From assembly GCF_008119665.1 (NCBI RefSeq), contig NZ_CP043046.1, forward strand, positions 5,766,001 through 5,830,000: a DNA stretch of 64,000 nt, given 5' to 3'. Of this stretch, positions 35,737 through 44,395 are shown piece after piece. The DNA comes from Pigmentiphaga aceris. GTDB lineage: Bacteria; Pseudomonadota; Gammaproteobacteria; Burkholderiales; Burkholderiaceae_B. A program made the translations under genes and the position numbers. The notes under the pieces were generated by a model, which had not been told where the DNA came from, did not search any database, and saw only the letters and a list, made by a program, of their open reading frames with translations. The stretch's first letter is position 1. Every line of letters starts with the position of its first letter.

Positions 35737-37524
35737 ATGAGCACGCCGACTATCCCGAAAAACCGCCTGCGTTCGCTGGACTGGTTTGCCAACCCCGACC
35801 ACATCGACATGACCGCGCTTTACCTTGAGCGCTTCATGAACTACGGCATCACGCCGGAAGAATTGCGCTCGGGCAAACCCATCATCGGCATTGCGCAAAG
35901 CGGCAGTGACCTGACGCCTTGCAACCGTATCCATGTGGAACTGGTCAAGCGGGTGCGCGACGGCATTCGGGACGCGGGCGGCATTCCCATTGAATTCCCC
36001 ACCCACCCGATCTTCGAGAACTGCAAGCGCCCCACCGCCGCGCTGGACCGCAACCTGGCCTACCTGGGCCTGGTCGAAATTTTGTACGGCTACCCGCTGG
36101 ACGGCGTGGTGCTGACCACCGGCTGTGACAAGACCACGCCATCGGCGCTGATGGCCGCATCCACCGTGAATATCCCGGCGATTGTGCTGTCGGGCGGACC
36201 GATGCTGGATGGCTGGCACGAAGGGGACTTGGTCGGGTCCGGCACCGTCATCTGGCGCTCGCGCCGCAAGCTGGCCGCAGGTGCCATCACGGAAGAAGAG
36301 TTCCTGCAAACCGCGCTCGACTCTGCCCCGTCTGCCGGCCACTGCAACACCATGGGCACCGCGTCCACCATGAACGCCATGGCCGAGGCCCTCGGCATGT
36401 CGCTGACAGGCTGTGCGGCCATTCCCGCGCCCTACCGCGAGCGCGGGCAGATGGCCTACCGCACCGGCCGCCGCGCCGTGGAACTGGTGCTGGAAGACAT
36501 CAAGCCGTCAGACATCCTGACGCGTGCCGCTTTCCTGAATGCGATTCGCGTGAACACCGCCATTGGCGGCTCGACCAACGCACAGCCGCACCTGGCCGCG
36601 ATGGCACGCCACGCGGGCGTCACACTGGAACCGGAAGACTGGCAGACCTACGGCTACGACCTGCCCTTGCTGGCCAACGTGCAGCCCGCCGGCAAGTGGC
36701 TGGGCGAACGCTTCCACCGTGCGGGCGGCGTGCCTGCTGTGATGTGGGAATTGCTGCAGGCAGGCGTGCTCGACGGCAGCTGCCCCACCGTCACCGGCAA
36801 GACGATTGCCGAGAACCTGGTGGGTGAAGAATCAGACGACCGTGAAGTCATCAAACCGTTTGCCGAACCGCTGAAGGAAACCGCAGGTTTCCTGGTACTG
36901 CGCGGCAACCTGTTCGACTTTGCGATCATGAAAACCAGCGTGATCTCACCGGGATTCCGCGAACGTTATCTGTGCGTGCCGGGCCACGAAGGGGTATTCA
37001 CTGGCAAGGCGGTGGTGTTCGATGGTTCAGAGGATTACCACAAGCGCATCAACGACCCGGCGCTCGACATCGACGAAGAAACCATCCTGGTGATCCGGGG
37101 TGCTGGTCCCATCGGCTGGCCAGGCTCGGCCGAGGTCGTCAACATGCAACCGCCAGACCACTTGCTCAAACGCGGCATCATGAGCCTGCCCACGATTGGC
37201 GACGGCCGCCAATCCGGCACAGCCGACAGCCCGTCGATCCTGAACGCATCGCCCGAAAGCGCGGCAGGCGGCGGCCTGAGCTGGCTGCGTACGGGTGACA
37301 AGATCCGCATCGACTTCAACCACGGGCACTGCAATGCGCTGGTGAGCGACGAAGAGATCGCACGTCGCAAGCAAGACGGCATTCCGGCTGTGCCGCCCGA
37401 TGCGACCCCGTGGCAGCAGATCTATCGCCGCACAGTGACGCAACTGGTGGATGGTGCCGTGATTGAAGACGCAGTGGCGTTCCGTGGTCTGGCGCAGAAG
37501 GGGCATCCGCGCCATAACCACTAA
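35737..37524 (+). CDS. IlvD/EDD-family sugar-acid dehydratase (xylonate/arabonate dehydratase type)
   Basis: 595 residues, the length of the pentonate dehydratases rather than of valine-pathway IlvD. [2Fe-2S]-type cysteines: Cys62 ([10 protein letters not shown]), Cys130 ([13 protein letters not shown], with Lys132) and Cys204 ([15 protein letters not shown]). The C-terminal barrel has [16 protein letters not shown] and [24 protein letters not shown]. It would dehydrate a pentonate to 2-keto-3-deoxy-pentonate, feeding the FAH-family dehydratase at 30793. It lies 106 bp downstream of denD and is transcribed with it. Xylonate, arabonate or a related acid are all possible substrates. Confidence 0.88.
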   Translation: MSTPTIPKNRLRSLDWFANPDHIDMTALYLERFMNYGITPEELRSGKPIIGIAQSGSDLTPCNRIHVELVKRVRDGIRDAGGIPIEFPTHPIFENCKRPTAALDRNLAYLGLVEILYGYPLDGVVLTTGCDKTTPSALMAASTVNIPAIVLSGGPMLDGWHEGDLVGSGTVIWRSRRKLAAGAITEEEFLQTALDSAPSAGHCNTMGTASTMNAMAEALGMSLTGCAAIPAPYRERGQMAYRTGRRAVELVLEDIKPSDILTRAAFLNAIRVNTAIGGSTNAQPHLAAMARHAGVTLEPEDWQTYGYDLPLLANVQPAGKWLGERFHRAGGVPAVMWELLQAGVLDGSCPTVTGKTIAENLVGEESDDREVIKPFAEPLKETAGFLVLRGNLFDFAIMKTSVISPGFRERYLCVPGHEGVFTGKAVVFDGSEDYHKRINDPALDIDEETILVIRGAGPIGWPGSAEVVNMQPPDHLLKRGIMSLPTIGDGRQSGTADSPSILNASPESAAGGGLSWLRTGDKIRIDFNHGHCNALVSDEEIARRKQDGIPAVPPDATPWQQIYRRTVTQLVDGAVIEDAVAFRGLAQKGHPRHNH

Positions 37525-37753
37525 TCGCAGGTACTGATCGCAGGCGCTGATTACGGGCGCTGACTGCCAACCGCGCAGCCCGCCGCCGAGCCTTTACAGG
37601 CAAGGTGGCAGGCTGCCGTAAAGCCCCGGTTCTCGGAGCTCTGGATCGCAGTTGATTTGCTGTGGTTTGGTCAGCTTGCGCGTTGGAAGACGGCGTGGTG
37701 ACTGGGCACGGCGTGTGGTGATGCATACTGGACCGACTCACACTGGAGCACAC

Positions 37754-38089
37754 ATGCCAACTGCCACCGAAAAGGACTTCTCCGAGCAAGGCTTCTGGGA
37801 CAAGCTCAAACACTTCGCCGTCAAAGCGGGCAGCGAAGTCGTAGAAAAAGCCTTGTGTCTGTACTACGCCGCCCAGCAGCCATCCACGCCCGCCTGGGCC
37901 AAGACCGTGATCTACGGCGCACTCGCGTATTTCATCCTGCCCTTCGACGCGATTCCCGACTTCATTCCCGTTGCCGGTTACACCGACGATCTGGGTGCCC
38001 TGGCCACCGCCATCGTGACGGTATCGATGTACGTGACCGAAGACGTGAAGGAACAGGCGCGGGTGAAAAAGCAGCAGTGGTTCGGCTAA
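37754..38089 (+). CDS. DUF1232 (YkvA-type) small membrane protein
   Basis: 111 residues from the ATG at 37754 with GGAG upstream. The core KTVIYGALAYFILPFDAIPDFIPVAGYTDDLGALATAI is the DUF1232 signature (a short hydrophobic hairpin with the LP-D-IPD-P-GY-DD motif), preceded by a charged helix. The family's function is unknown; members are small inner-membrane proteins. It stands alone after the sugar-acid locus. Confidence 0.88.
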   Translation: MPTATEKDFSEQGFWDKLKHFAVKAGSEVVEKALCLYYAAQQPSTPAWAKTVIYGALAYFILPFDAIPDFIPVAGYTDDLGALATAIVTVSMYVTEDVKEQARVKKQQWFG

Positions 38090-38163
38090 GGAATTACAAA
38101 ACAGCGGGGGCAAGGCCTTGAATTTGCGGCTTGATCCACGCCGTCAATTCGCGTTTGCCGAAA

Positions 38164-38178
38164 TGCGAACTATTTGCA
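38164..38178. promoter_or_regulatory. 7-1-7 inverted-repeat motif upstream of YncE-like copy 2
   Basis: TGCGAAC-T-ATTTGCA has the 7-1-7 geometry of Fur-family sites, with 5 of 7 positions complementary, 35 bp before the start codon. A similar GCAGAATTCACTATTTGCG lies at 5302-5320 upstream of the paralogue. Confidence 0.3.
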
Positions 38179-38212
38179 ACAATCGCCGAATACCTCAACC
38201 AGGCGACGCGCA

Positions 38213-39373
38213 ATGATCCGCAACCGACTCCTTCGTCTTACCCTTTCTGCGACGGTGCTTGCCGTTGCGCTGGCCGCCTGCAAACAAGTCCCGACGCGCC
38301 CGGATGAACCGGCGGTCACGGCACCGGCCAAACCCGCGCAGTTGTTGCGCCAATCGCCCGCCCCAGCCTTGTACGAACTGGCTTACAGCCCTCGCCAGAA
38401 CGCCTTGTTCGTGACCTCGGCAGGCGGATTCGGCCCCGATGCACCGTCGCCCAAGCTGCTGCGCCTGGACCCGAAGACATTGGCCGTGCAGCAAGAAATT
38501 GCGCTGCCCTTCAAGGGCTTCGGCATTGCGCTGGATGATGCAGCCGGCCGCCTGTACGTCGGCAATTCGGTCGATGCCTCGATCACGGCGGTGGATATTG
38601 CCACCAACACGGTGATCGGCACGCTGCCGCTGCTGAAAGAAAGAATCGTCAACAAGGATGGGCGCACGGTGTTTGCGCACCACTTGCGTCAGCTGGTGGT
38701 CGATACCGCCAATAACCGCCTGTACGCACCCGGCCTGTCGGTCGATGTGGAAAGCGTGTTGTTCGTGGTCGACACGCGCAACTTCGTGCTGGAAAAGACC
38801 ATTGGCAACCTGGGTGGCGCAGCCACTGGCATTGCCTTGGACAGCGCACGCAATCGCATCTTCGTGACCAACCTGGCAGGCCAGCTGTACACGATCGACA
38901 GCAAGTCGCTGACCGTCACCAAGAGCGTGGACAGCGGCGCAGACCAGCCACTGAATCTTGCCTACGATCGCGCCAGCAATCGCCTGCTGGTGGTCGACCA
39001 AGGCCAGGAATCGATTCGCGACTACCAGCGCCGCATGATCCCGAACTTCAAGTCGCGCAATCCCGGCAACCGCGTGATGGTGCTCGATGCGGACACCAAC
39101 AAGGAGATCAAGAGCGTGCCGACCGGCGACGGTCCGATCACCCTGGAACTGGATGATGCGCGCAAGCGTTTCTATGTGACCAACCGCGTGGCGGGCACGG
39201 TAACGGTGTTCGACAGCAAGACCTATGAATTGCTCAACACCCTTGCGCTGCCGACCCACCCGAACAGCCTGGAACTGGACGCACCGAACAATGTGTTGTT
39301 CGTGTCGGTGAAGAACGACCCCAAGAGCGCGGAAAAGACTGCCAATGAAAGCGTGGTGCGTCTGGGGTTCTGA
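38213..39373 (+). CDS. YncE-like beta-propeller lipoprotein (copy 2)
   Basis: 386 residues from the ATG at 38213. Lipoprotein signal ending LAVALAACK (Cys23). Propeller blades parallel copy 1 (4049-5194): LYELAYSPRQNALFVTSAGGFG, GRLYVGNSVDASITAVDI, RIFVTNLAGQLYTIDS, RLLVVDQGQESIRDY, RFYVTNRVAGTVTVFDS and the C-terminal THPNSLELDAPNNVLFVSVK. The two proteins align end to end with many identities, so they are paralogues; this copy is on the plus strand 33 kb away. A strong terminator follows. Biological role unknown. Confidence 0.85.
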   Translation: MIRNRLLRLTLSATVLAVALAACKQVPTRPDEPAVTAPAKPAQLLRQSPAPALYELAYSPRQNALFVTSAGGFGPDAPSPKLLRLDPKTLAVQQEIALPFKGFGIALDDAAGRLYVGNSVDASITAVDIATNTVIGTLPLLKERIVNKDGRTVFAHHLRQLVVDTANNRLYAPGLSVDVESVLFVVDTRNFVLEKTIGNLGGAATGIALDSARNRIFVTNLAGQLYTIDSKSLTVTKSVDSGADQPLNLAYDRASNRLLVVDQGQESIRDYQRRMIPNFKSRNPGNRVMVLDADTNKEIKSVPTGDGPITLELDDARKRFYVTNRVAGTVTVFDSKTYELLNTLALPTHPNSLELDAPNNVLFVSVKNDPKSAEKTANESVVRLGF

Positions 39374-39490
39374 GCCCGAATTTTCTGACTGCGTAAGCCA
39401 GATGGGATTCCCTGTCTGGCGGTCAATGCCACTCACGTAGCGCACGGGTTGACGCAAGCAACACCTGCGTACACCCCCCCCGCACGACTG

Positions 39491-39533
39491 CACCCCAAGG
39501 CTCGAACACCGGTTCAAGCCTTGGGGTGTTTTT
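39491..39533 (+). terminator. Rho-independent terminator after YncE-like copy 2
   Basis: CACCCCAAGGCT-C-GAAC (39491-39507) pairs with GTTC-A-AGCCTTGGGGTG (39512-39528), apart from a single C-A mismatch, around ACCG. TTTTT follows. Among the strongest hairpins in the window. Confidence 0.92.
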
Positions 39534-39651
39534 CATCGCGAGCATGACGACAGGCAAACGCCCCGCCTAACAAACTCCTGACAGACGCTTTTTGATACTG
39601 CGCGCACTTTTCGCTCATTGGGAATTGCGCGTGCTTCAACGTCTGACATCC

Positions 39652-41352
39652 ATGCGGCTCAACCCGGTACAACTGACCTGGGTAGCGGCGCTGTTCTTCA
39701 CCACGATTGGCAATCTGGTGCTGTGGCAAACCTTGTGGTCCAGGGTAGAGATCAGCAACCTGCGCAGCTTGCTGTTCTTCATCAGCCTGCCTGTCTTCTT
39801 TTTCTGCCTGCTCAACCTGTTCCTGACGCCGGTAATGGCCTTGCCATACGTGCGCAAGCCGCTGCTGGCACTGCTGGTCGTCATCAGTGCCAGTTGCAGT
39901 TATTTCATGCTGCACTACAAGGTGCTGATCGACCGCAGCATGGTGCAGAATTTCTTCGAGACCAATCAGGCCGAGTTCACCTCGTACTTCTCTGCCCCCT
40001 TGCTGCTTACCGCGCTGGCGCTGGGCATATTGCCAGCCGCCGCGATGGTGATTCCGCGCAGCAAACAGATCGGGCGCGTCACGCAGACCGCGATCTGGTG
40101 GCTGGGTAACGTGCTGGTGACCGTGGCGGTGCTGCTGGTCGTGACCATGGCGTTCTACAAGGACTACGCGTCGCTGCTGCGCAACCATCGGGAAATCAAG
40201 GATCAAGTGCTGCCCTTGAACTTCGTGCGCAATACCAATGGCTACTTGAAACGCAAGTACAGCGCAAAATCGCAGCCGCTGCGAACCGTGGCTGCAGATG
40301 CCACGCGCGCAGTGCCTGCTGCCGGCGAACGGCCCAAGCTTGTGATTGTCGTGGTGGGAGAAACCGCGCGGGCGCAAAACTTCCAGCTCAATGGTTATCC
40401 GCGCGCGACCAACCCATCACTGTCGCAGCGCGCAGACGTCATCAGCTTCAAACACGTATCGTCCTGCGGAACGGCCACCGCGATTTCTGTGCCCTGCATG
40501 TTCTCGCGCATGACACGCTCGGACTACGATGAAGTGCGTGCTGCGACGGAAGAAAATCTGCTCGACCTCCTGCAGCGCACCGGCATGCATGTGCTCTGGC
40601 GCAACAATAACAATGGCGGTTGCAAGGGGGTTTGCAAGCGTGTGCCGACCGATGACATGCCGGCACTGAAAATCGCCGAGCAATGCGTCAACAAGGACGG
40701 CACGTGTTATGACGATGTGCTGCTGCATGAACTCAGCGCCCGGATCGACGCCATGCATGGCGATGCGTTGATTGTGCTGCACCAGTTGGGCAGTCACGGC
40801 CCCACCTACTTCGAACGTTATCCGTCAGCGACCAAGGTCTTCAGTCCTACCTGCGACAGCAACCAGATTCAGAAGTGCAGCAACGAGGCGCTGACCAACA
40901 CCTACGACAACACGCTGGTCTACACAGATCGGATGCTTGGCAAGACCATCGACTTGCTGCAAGGCTATTCAACACAGCGCGACGTGGCCATGATCTACGT
41001 ATCCGATCACGGCGAGTCGCTGGGCGAGCGCGGCATGTACCTGCACGGCACGCCTTACCTCATTGCGCCCGACGAGCAGACACACGTGCCGATGGTGATG
41101 TGGTTCTCGCCCGAATTTGCGAAGCGTGCTCATCTCAATCTCAATTGCGTACGCACCAACGCGAACAACCAGCGCTACAGCCACGACCATTTCTATCATT
41201 CGATGCTGGGGCTGTTCGATGTTCGAAGCAGCGTGTATCAACCCGAGCTGAACTTGTTTGCCGCATGTCGTGAGCCGCAGCGAGTTTCTTCGCCCGGCGC
41301 AGCCTTGTCATGGATCACCAACACCAATCGGAGAAAAGCATGGCAACCGTGA
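39652..41352 (+). CDS. eptA: EptA, lipid A phosphoethanolamine transferase
   Basis: 566 residues from the ATG at 39652 (a TTG at 39592 or GTG at 39631 would lengthen it; no ribosome site decides). EptA moves phosphoethanolamine from phosphatidylethanolamine to lipid A, lowering its negative charge and giving resistance to cationic peptides such as polymyxin. Five N-terminal membrane helices precede the periplasmic sulfatase-fold domain: VVVGETARAQNFQLNGYPRATNP (metal Glu), the nucleophile Thr in SCGTATAISVPCMFS, NNNGGCKGVCKRVP, HQLGSHGPTYFERYP, and the metal ligands in YVSDHGESLGERGMYLHGTPY. Disulfide cysteines are kept. The reaction releases diacylglycerol, and dgkA lies close by. Confidence 0.95.
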   Translation: MRLNPVQLTWVAALFFTTIGNLVLWQTLWSRVEISNLRSLLFFISLPVFFFCLLNLFLTPVMALPYVRKPLLALLVVISASCSYFMLHYKVLIDRSMVQNFFETNQAEFTSYFSAPLLLTALALGILPAAAMVIPRSKQIGRVTQTAIWWLGNVLVTVAVLLVVTMAFYKDYASLLRNHREIKDQVLPLNFVRNTNGYLKRKYSAKSQPLRTVAADATRAVPAAGERPKLVIVVVGETARAQNFQLNGYPRATNPSLSQRADVISFKHVSSCGTATAISVPCMFSRMTRSDYDEVRAATEENLLDLLQRTGMHVLWRNNNNGGCKGVCKRVPTDDMPALKIAEQCVNKDGTCYDDVLLHELSARIDAMHGDALIVLHQLGSHGPTYFERYPSATKVFSPTCDSNQIQKCSNEALTNTYDNTLVYTDRMLGKTIDLLQGYSTQRDVAMIYVSDHGESLGERGMYLHGTPYLIAPDEQTHVPMVMWFSPEFAKRAHLNLNCVRTNANNQRYSHDHFYHSMLGLFDVRSSVYQPELNLFAACREPQRVSSPGAALSWITNTNRRKAWQP

Positions 41353-41582
41353 CGGTCGAAAAGTTCGTCGGCGGCAAACAAGAAACGCAGTTCTGCTTTC
41401 CCGCTGTTTTTCTTGGCATGGCAAGGGTCATGCTGCCTCGCGCTGCACTCACCGCCTTGGCAGAAAAAGGCATGGACGTGGCGGGCATGCTGTCGGCGAT
41501 GAGGTCGGGCAGGCAATACACGACATCCGTGAACCTTGTCGAAAAAGGAGTCAGCAAAACGGTTGTCGTGTCGGTCGTCTAA
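41340..41582 (+). CDS. Small protein of unknown function overlapping eptA
   Basis: 80 residues from an ATG at 41340 with GGAGAAAAG just before it. The start overlaps the last 13 bases of eptA in another frame. The sequence (TVEKFVGGKQETQFCFPAVFLG, then LPRAALTALAEKGMDVAGMLSAMRSG and KTVVVSVV) has no signal peptide or clear membrane helix and an alternating strand/helix look. I do not recognise the family. Placement and ribosome site argue that it is translated, coupled to eptA. It could be an accessory to envelope modification or unrelated. Confidence 0.6.
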   Translation: MATVTVEKFVGGKQETQFCFPAVFLGMARVMLPRAALTALAEKGMDVAGMLSAMRSGRQYTTSVNLVEKGVSKTVVVSVV

Positions 41583-41603
41583 CGGGAATGTGTTCTGACG
41601 TCG

Positions 41604-41623
41604 GGGCGGCAGAGCGACCGCCC
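41604..41623. terminator. Weak hairpin between convergent 80-aa ORF and dgkA
   Basis: GGGCGG (41604-41609) with CCGCCC (41618-41623), 8-nt loop, touching the dgkA stop codon. No T-run on either side, so its action as a terminator is uncertain. Confidence 0.3.
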
Positions 41624-42015
41624 TATCCCAGCAGTATCACCGCCCACACCGCGCCCACCATCAGCAGCGCCACGGTCTGCGCGGCGCTGCCCATATTTTT
41701 GGCGTTCTTTGACAAGGGATGCAGTTCAAGCGAAATGCGATCGACCACGGCTTCGATGGCGGAATTAAGCAATTCGACCAACAGGCTGATGAAGCAGACC
41801 GCCAGCAGCAGCGCACGCTCGGCCACGCTGACCTCAAGCAGCAAGGCGACCGGAATCAGCACGCCATGCAAGGCCAGCAATTGGCGAAATGCAGCTTCGC
41901 CACGCACGGCAGCAATAAAGCCGTCACGCGAGTAAATCGAGGTATGAAAGAGCCGGGTCAGCCCGGTTTTGCCATGTTGATACTTGCCGCTTTCAGCGGG
42001 GCCCGACGATTGCAT
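41623..42015 (-). CDS. dgkA: Diacylglycerol kinase
   Basis: 130 residues from the ATG at 42013-42015 (AGGAG 6 bp upstream; an ATG six codons earlier lacks a site). The enzyme phosphorylates diacylglycerol to phosphatidic acid in the inner membrane. Three helices follow an amphipathic N-terminus, with the family signature ELLNSAIEAVVDRIS and a catalytic-region EAAFRQLL. Next to eptA it would recycle the diacylglycerol released by phosphoethanolamine transfer. The gene is convergent with eptA and is probably transcribed with the two-component genes upstream (67-bp gap). Confidence 0.94.
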   Translation of the reverse strand: MQSSGPAESGKYQHGKTGLTRLFHTSIYSRDGFIAAVRGEAAFRQLLALHGVLIPVALLLEVSVAERALLLAVCFISLLVELLNSAIEAVVDRISLELHPLSKNAKNMGSAAQTVALLMVGAVWAVILLG

Positions 42016-42084
42016 TGCTTGCTCCTGAAGCATTCAAACTTCGCGGAGTATGGGAAGACAGGTGTCAAGAAGTTGTCAGGCGTC

Positions 42085-43326
42085 CTAAGTGTTCAGACCC
42101 GGCGCACGCATTTCCAATGTGAAGCGACAACCATCGGCCGAGCTTTCCACCGCCATATGCCAGCGCAGATGCTCCACGATGCGTTGCACGATCGACAGGC
42201 CAAGCCCTTCGCCGTTCTGTTGTGAGCCGGAGAAAAACCGCTGAAACTGCTGTGGGTCAATGCTGGATGGCAGGCCCGGGCCTGAATCGGAAATGACCAA
42301 GGTCGTGCCCTGTACGGTTACGCGTACTTCACCCTCGTCCGTGTATTGGCAGGCATTGCGAAGCAGGTTCCAGATCACGCTGTAGGCCAGTTCTGCATGG
42401 GTGTGAACGTGGATATTTTCGGGGGCATCCAGCACGATTGCCACCGGCTTTTTCGCCAGCCAGGGCTGGCAGCGGATCATGCATTCCTCGATCAATGGGC
42501 GCAGCGCCACCATCGTCCGCGCAAGGCTTTGCGGATCGCGCGACAGCAGCAACAGGCAGCTCAGCTGGCGTTGCATCTCTTGCGTCGTGCGCACGATGCG
42601 CGCTGCGCTTGAGGTCAGGTGACTGTCGGCAGGCAGCTGGTGCACGATGGTTTCTGCCGCACCGGCAATGATGGCCAAGGGCGTGCGCAGTTCGTGGCTG
42701 GCATCGCCCACAAAACACCGCTCACGTTGCAGGAACTGTTCGGCCTCGTCGCTGTGCTGGGCAAATGCGCGCGCCAGCACACCGATTTCGTCGGGCGCAT
42801 CCTGGAAGGGAAAAGGCTTTTTCTTGCGCTGCACAGCATCGGCCAGACGGGTGATGGGGGCCGTGACACGCGCCGAGGTCAGTCGCCCGATCCAGAACGC
42901 GCAAAGAACGCACAGCACGATGACCAGCAGCGCATAGCCATGAATCAGGTATTCCAGATAATCGTAGGTATCGACATCCTGAAGCAGGTAGTAGCGCTGA
43001 CCATCGCGTTCAAACACCAGCAGGTGCCAGCCCTCGGGCTTGTCTGCGCGGTGGTAACCCGGCGCGTACTTGCGCAGGGCATCGGGCACGGTCTGCGCGT
43101 CATGAAGCCGGGTGCCTTCAGGCATCACGGGAACGATGCCTTGCGCGATAGCTGCCTCCAGCCTGCGCATCTCTTTGCGCAGACTTTCCGAGATCACATA
43201 GGTGCGCAAGTCATCGTAATCAAGCTGCTCTGCCGCAAGCACAAAGCCCATGACGGCCACCATGAGCAGCACAAATGAAATCGTGATGCGCGTCTTGAGC
43301 GTCATCTGAAGGTAAAAGGATTTCAT
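42085..43326 (-). CDS. Sensor histidine kinase (PmrB/ColS-like)
   Basis: 413 residues from the ATG at 43324-43326. Two membrane helices (about 13-31 and 145-165) enclose a periplasmic sensor of about 110 residues. A HAMP segment follows, then the dimerisation helix FVGDASHELRTPLAIIAGAAETI with the phospho-His, and the ATPase domain with SVIWNLLRNACQYT (N box), ISDSGPGLPSS (G1) and NGEGLGLSIVQRIVEHL (G2). Encoded after its regulator and before dgkA and eptA. In other bacteria PmrAB or ColRS systems control eptA and dgkA, so the same is likely here. Confidence 0.9.
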   Translation of the reverse strand: MKSFYLQMTLKTRITISFVLLMVAVMGFVLAAEQLDYDDLRTYVISESLRKEMRRLEAAIAQGIVPVMPEGTRLHDAQTVPDALRKYAPGYHRADKPEGWHLLVFERDGQRYYLLQDVDTYDYLEYLIHGYALLVIVLCVLCAFWIGRLTSARVTAPITRLADAVQRKKKPFPFQDAPDEIGVLARAFAQHSDEAEQFLQRERCFVGDASHELRTPLAIIAGAAETIVHQLPADSHLTSSAARIVRTTQEMQRQLSCLLLLSRDPQSLARTMVALRPLIEECMIRCQPWLAKKPVAIVLDAPENIHVHTHAELAYSVIWNLLRNACQYTDEGEVRVTVQGTTLVISDSGPGLPSSIDPQQFQRFFSGSQQNGEGLGLSIVQRIVEHLRWHMAVESSADGCRFTLEMRAPGLNT

Positions 43327-43352
43327 GATGGCAAGCGTGTTCTTGGGGTGAC

Positions 43353-44048
43353 TTATTGCGGCGCAGTCTTGCCGGGCTGGCAAAGACGCCACCCTATTCC
43401 GTGCACCGTTTCTATCAGCGCAGATGTGAAGTCTTTGTCAGTGTGCTGACGCAACTCATGAATGTGTGTGCGCAAGGCACCGCCTTCCGGTGGATCGTCG
43501 CCCCAGAGCAGGTATTCCATCTCTTGCTTCCTGACGACGGCAGGCGCGGCGCGCATCAGGCACAGCAGCAATTTATGTGTGCTGGGTGTCAGGTTGATCG
43601 TCTGCCCTTGCCGCCATGCCTGCGGGACGCGGGTGTCCACCTTCAGATCTTCCCAGGTCAGCGTGCCTTGCACCTGCCGGCCTTGGGCACGGCGCACCAG
43701 CGCCTTGATGCGTGCGTCCAGCTCTATGAGGGAAAACGGCTTGACCAGATAATCGTCTGCCCCCAGCTCGAAACCCTGCACACGGTCTTCCACCGGGTCG
43801 CGCGCGGTCAGCATCAACACAGGCACAGGATTCTGAAATTCCTGGCGAAGTTTGCGACACAGCGTCATGCCATCGAGCCGGGGCAACATCAGGTCCAGCA
43901 AGATGGCGTCGTAATCGTTCTCGGTCGCCATGCGCAGGCCGGTGGCACCATTGCGTGCATCGTCCAGCACATAGCCCAAGGGCTCGAAGAATCCGTACAG
44001 GTTGGCCACCAATTCGGGGTTGTCTTCGATGATCAACAGGCGGGTCAT
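43353..44048 (-). CDS. OmpR-family response regulator (PmrA/ColR-like)
   Basis: 231 residues. Receiver domain: acidic pocket IIEDN, phospho-Asp in ILLDLMLPRLDG (about residue 52), MLTARD and the Lys in DDYLVKPFS. The C-terminal winged helix has TLTWEDLKVDT, NLTPSTHKLLLCLM and EGGALRTHIHELRQHTD with the terminal GIGWRL. Pairs with the kinase 27 bp downstream. Likely target genes are eptA and dgkA (inferred from position). Confidence 0.93.
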   Translation of the reverse strand: MTRLLIIEDNPELVANLYGFFEPLGYVLDDARNGATGLRMATENDYDAILLDLMLPRLDGMTLCRKLRQEFQNPVPVLMLTARDPVEDRVQGFELGADDYLVKPFSLIELDARIKALVRRAQGRQVQGTLTWEDLKVDTRVPQAWRQGQTINLTPSTHKLLLCLMRAAPAVVRKQEMEYLLWGDDPPEGGALRTHIHELRQHTDKDFTSALIETVHGIGWRLCQPGKTAPQ

Positions 44049-44395
44049 AGGTGCTCGAGATGTGGCGGGCCGATAAAGAACCCACGATCAACGCGGGCGA
44101 CGTTCATGCAAACTGGTTCGACGACACCACGTAAGCGTGTGGTGATGATGCGGGGGATCTAAAGCGCCCTGTGCACCATGTTCCGCCAGCTTGCACAGGG
44201 CCATTCAACAGCAGTCGCGCATCTTCTCGACCCCCGACAGTGTAAAAGCCAAACGCGCACCAAGCCTTGTCTTGAACCAATCCATGGACATCAGATGCCG
44301 GGTGTGCAGGGCGGGATATCGATCTTGCTTTAAGCTTTTCACCCTCCCTGTCGCGGCGGCTGCGTTCGGCCACCACTTTTCGTTGTGACTGATTC
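44049..44395. other. Intergenic region between response regulator and LysR gene
   Basis: 347 bp, no gene seen. It holds a perfect 10-bp inverted repeat GCCCTGTGCA (44166-44175) / TGCACAGGGC (44192-44201) with 16 bp between, and a smaller CACCAC (44124-44129) / GTGGTG (44138-44143) pair. The divergent promoters of the response regulator and the LysR gene should lie here. Confidence 0.6.

Noticed and set aside
37591..37624. Possible terminator after the IlvD/EDD gene (CTTTACAGGC against GCCGTAAAG)
   Set aside because: The stem is interrupted and no T-run follows; too weak to list as a feature.
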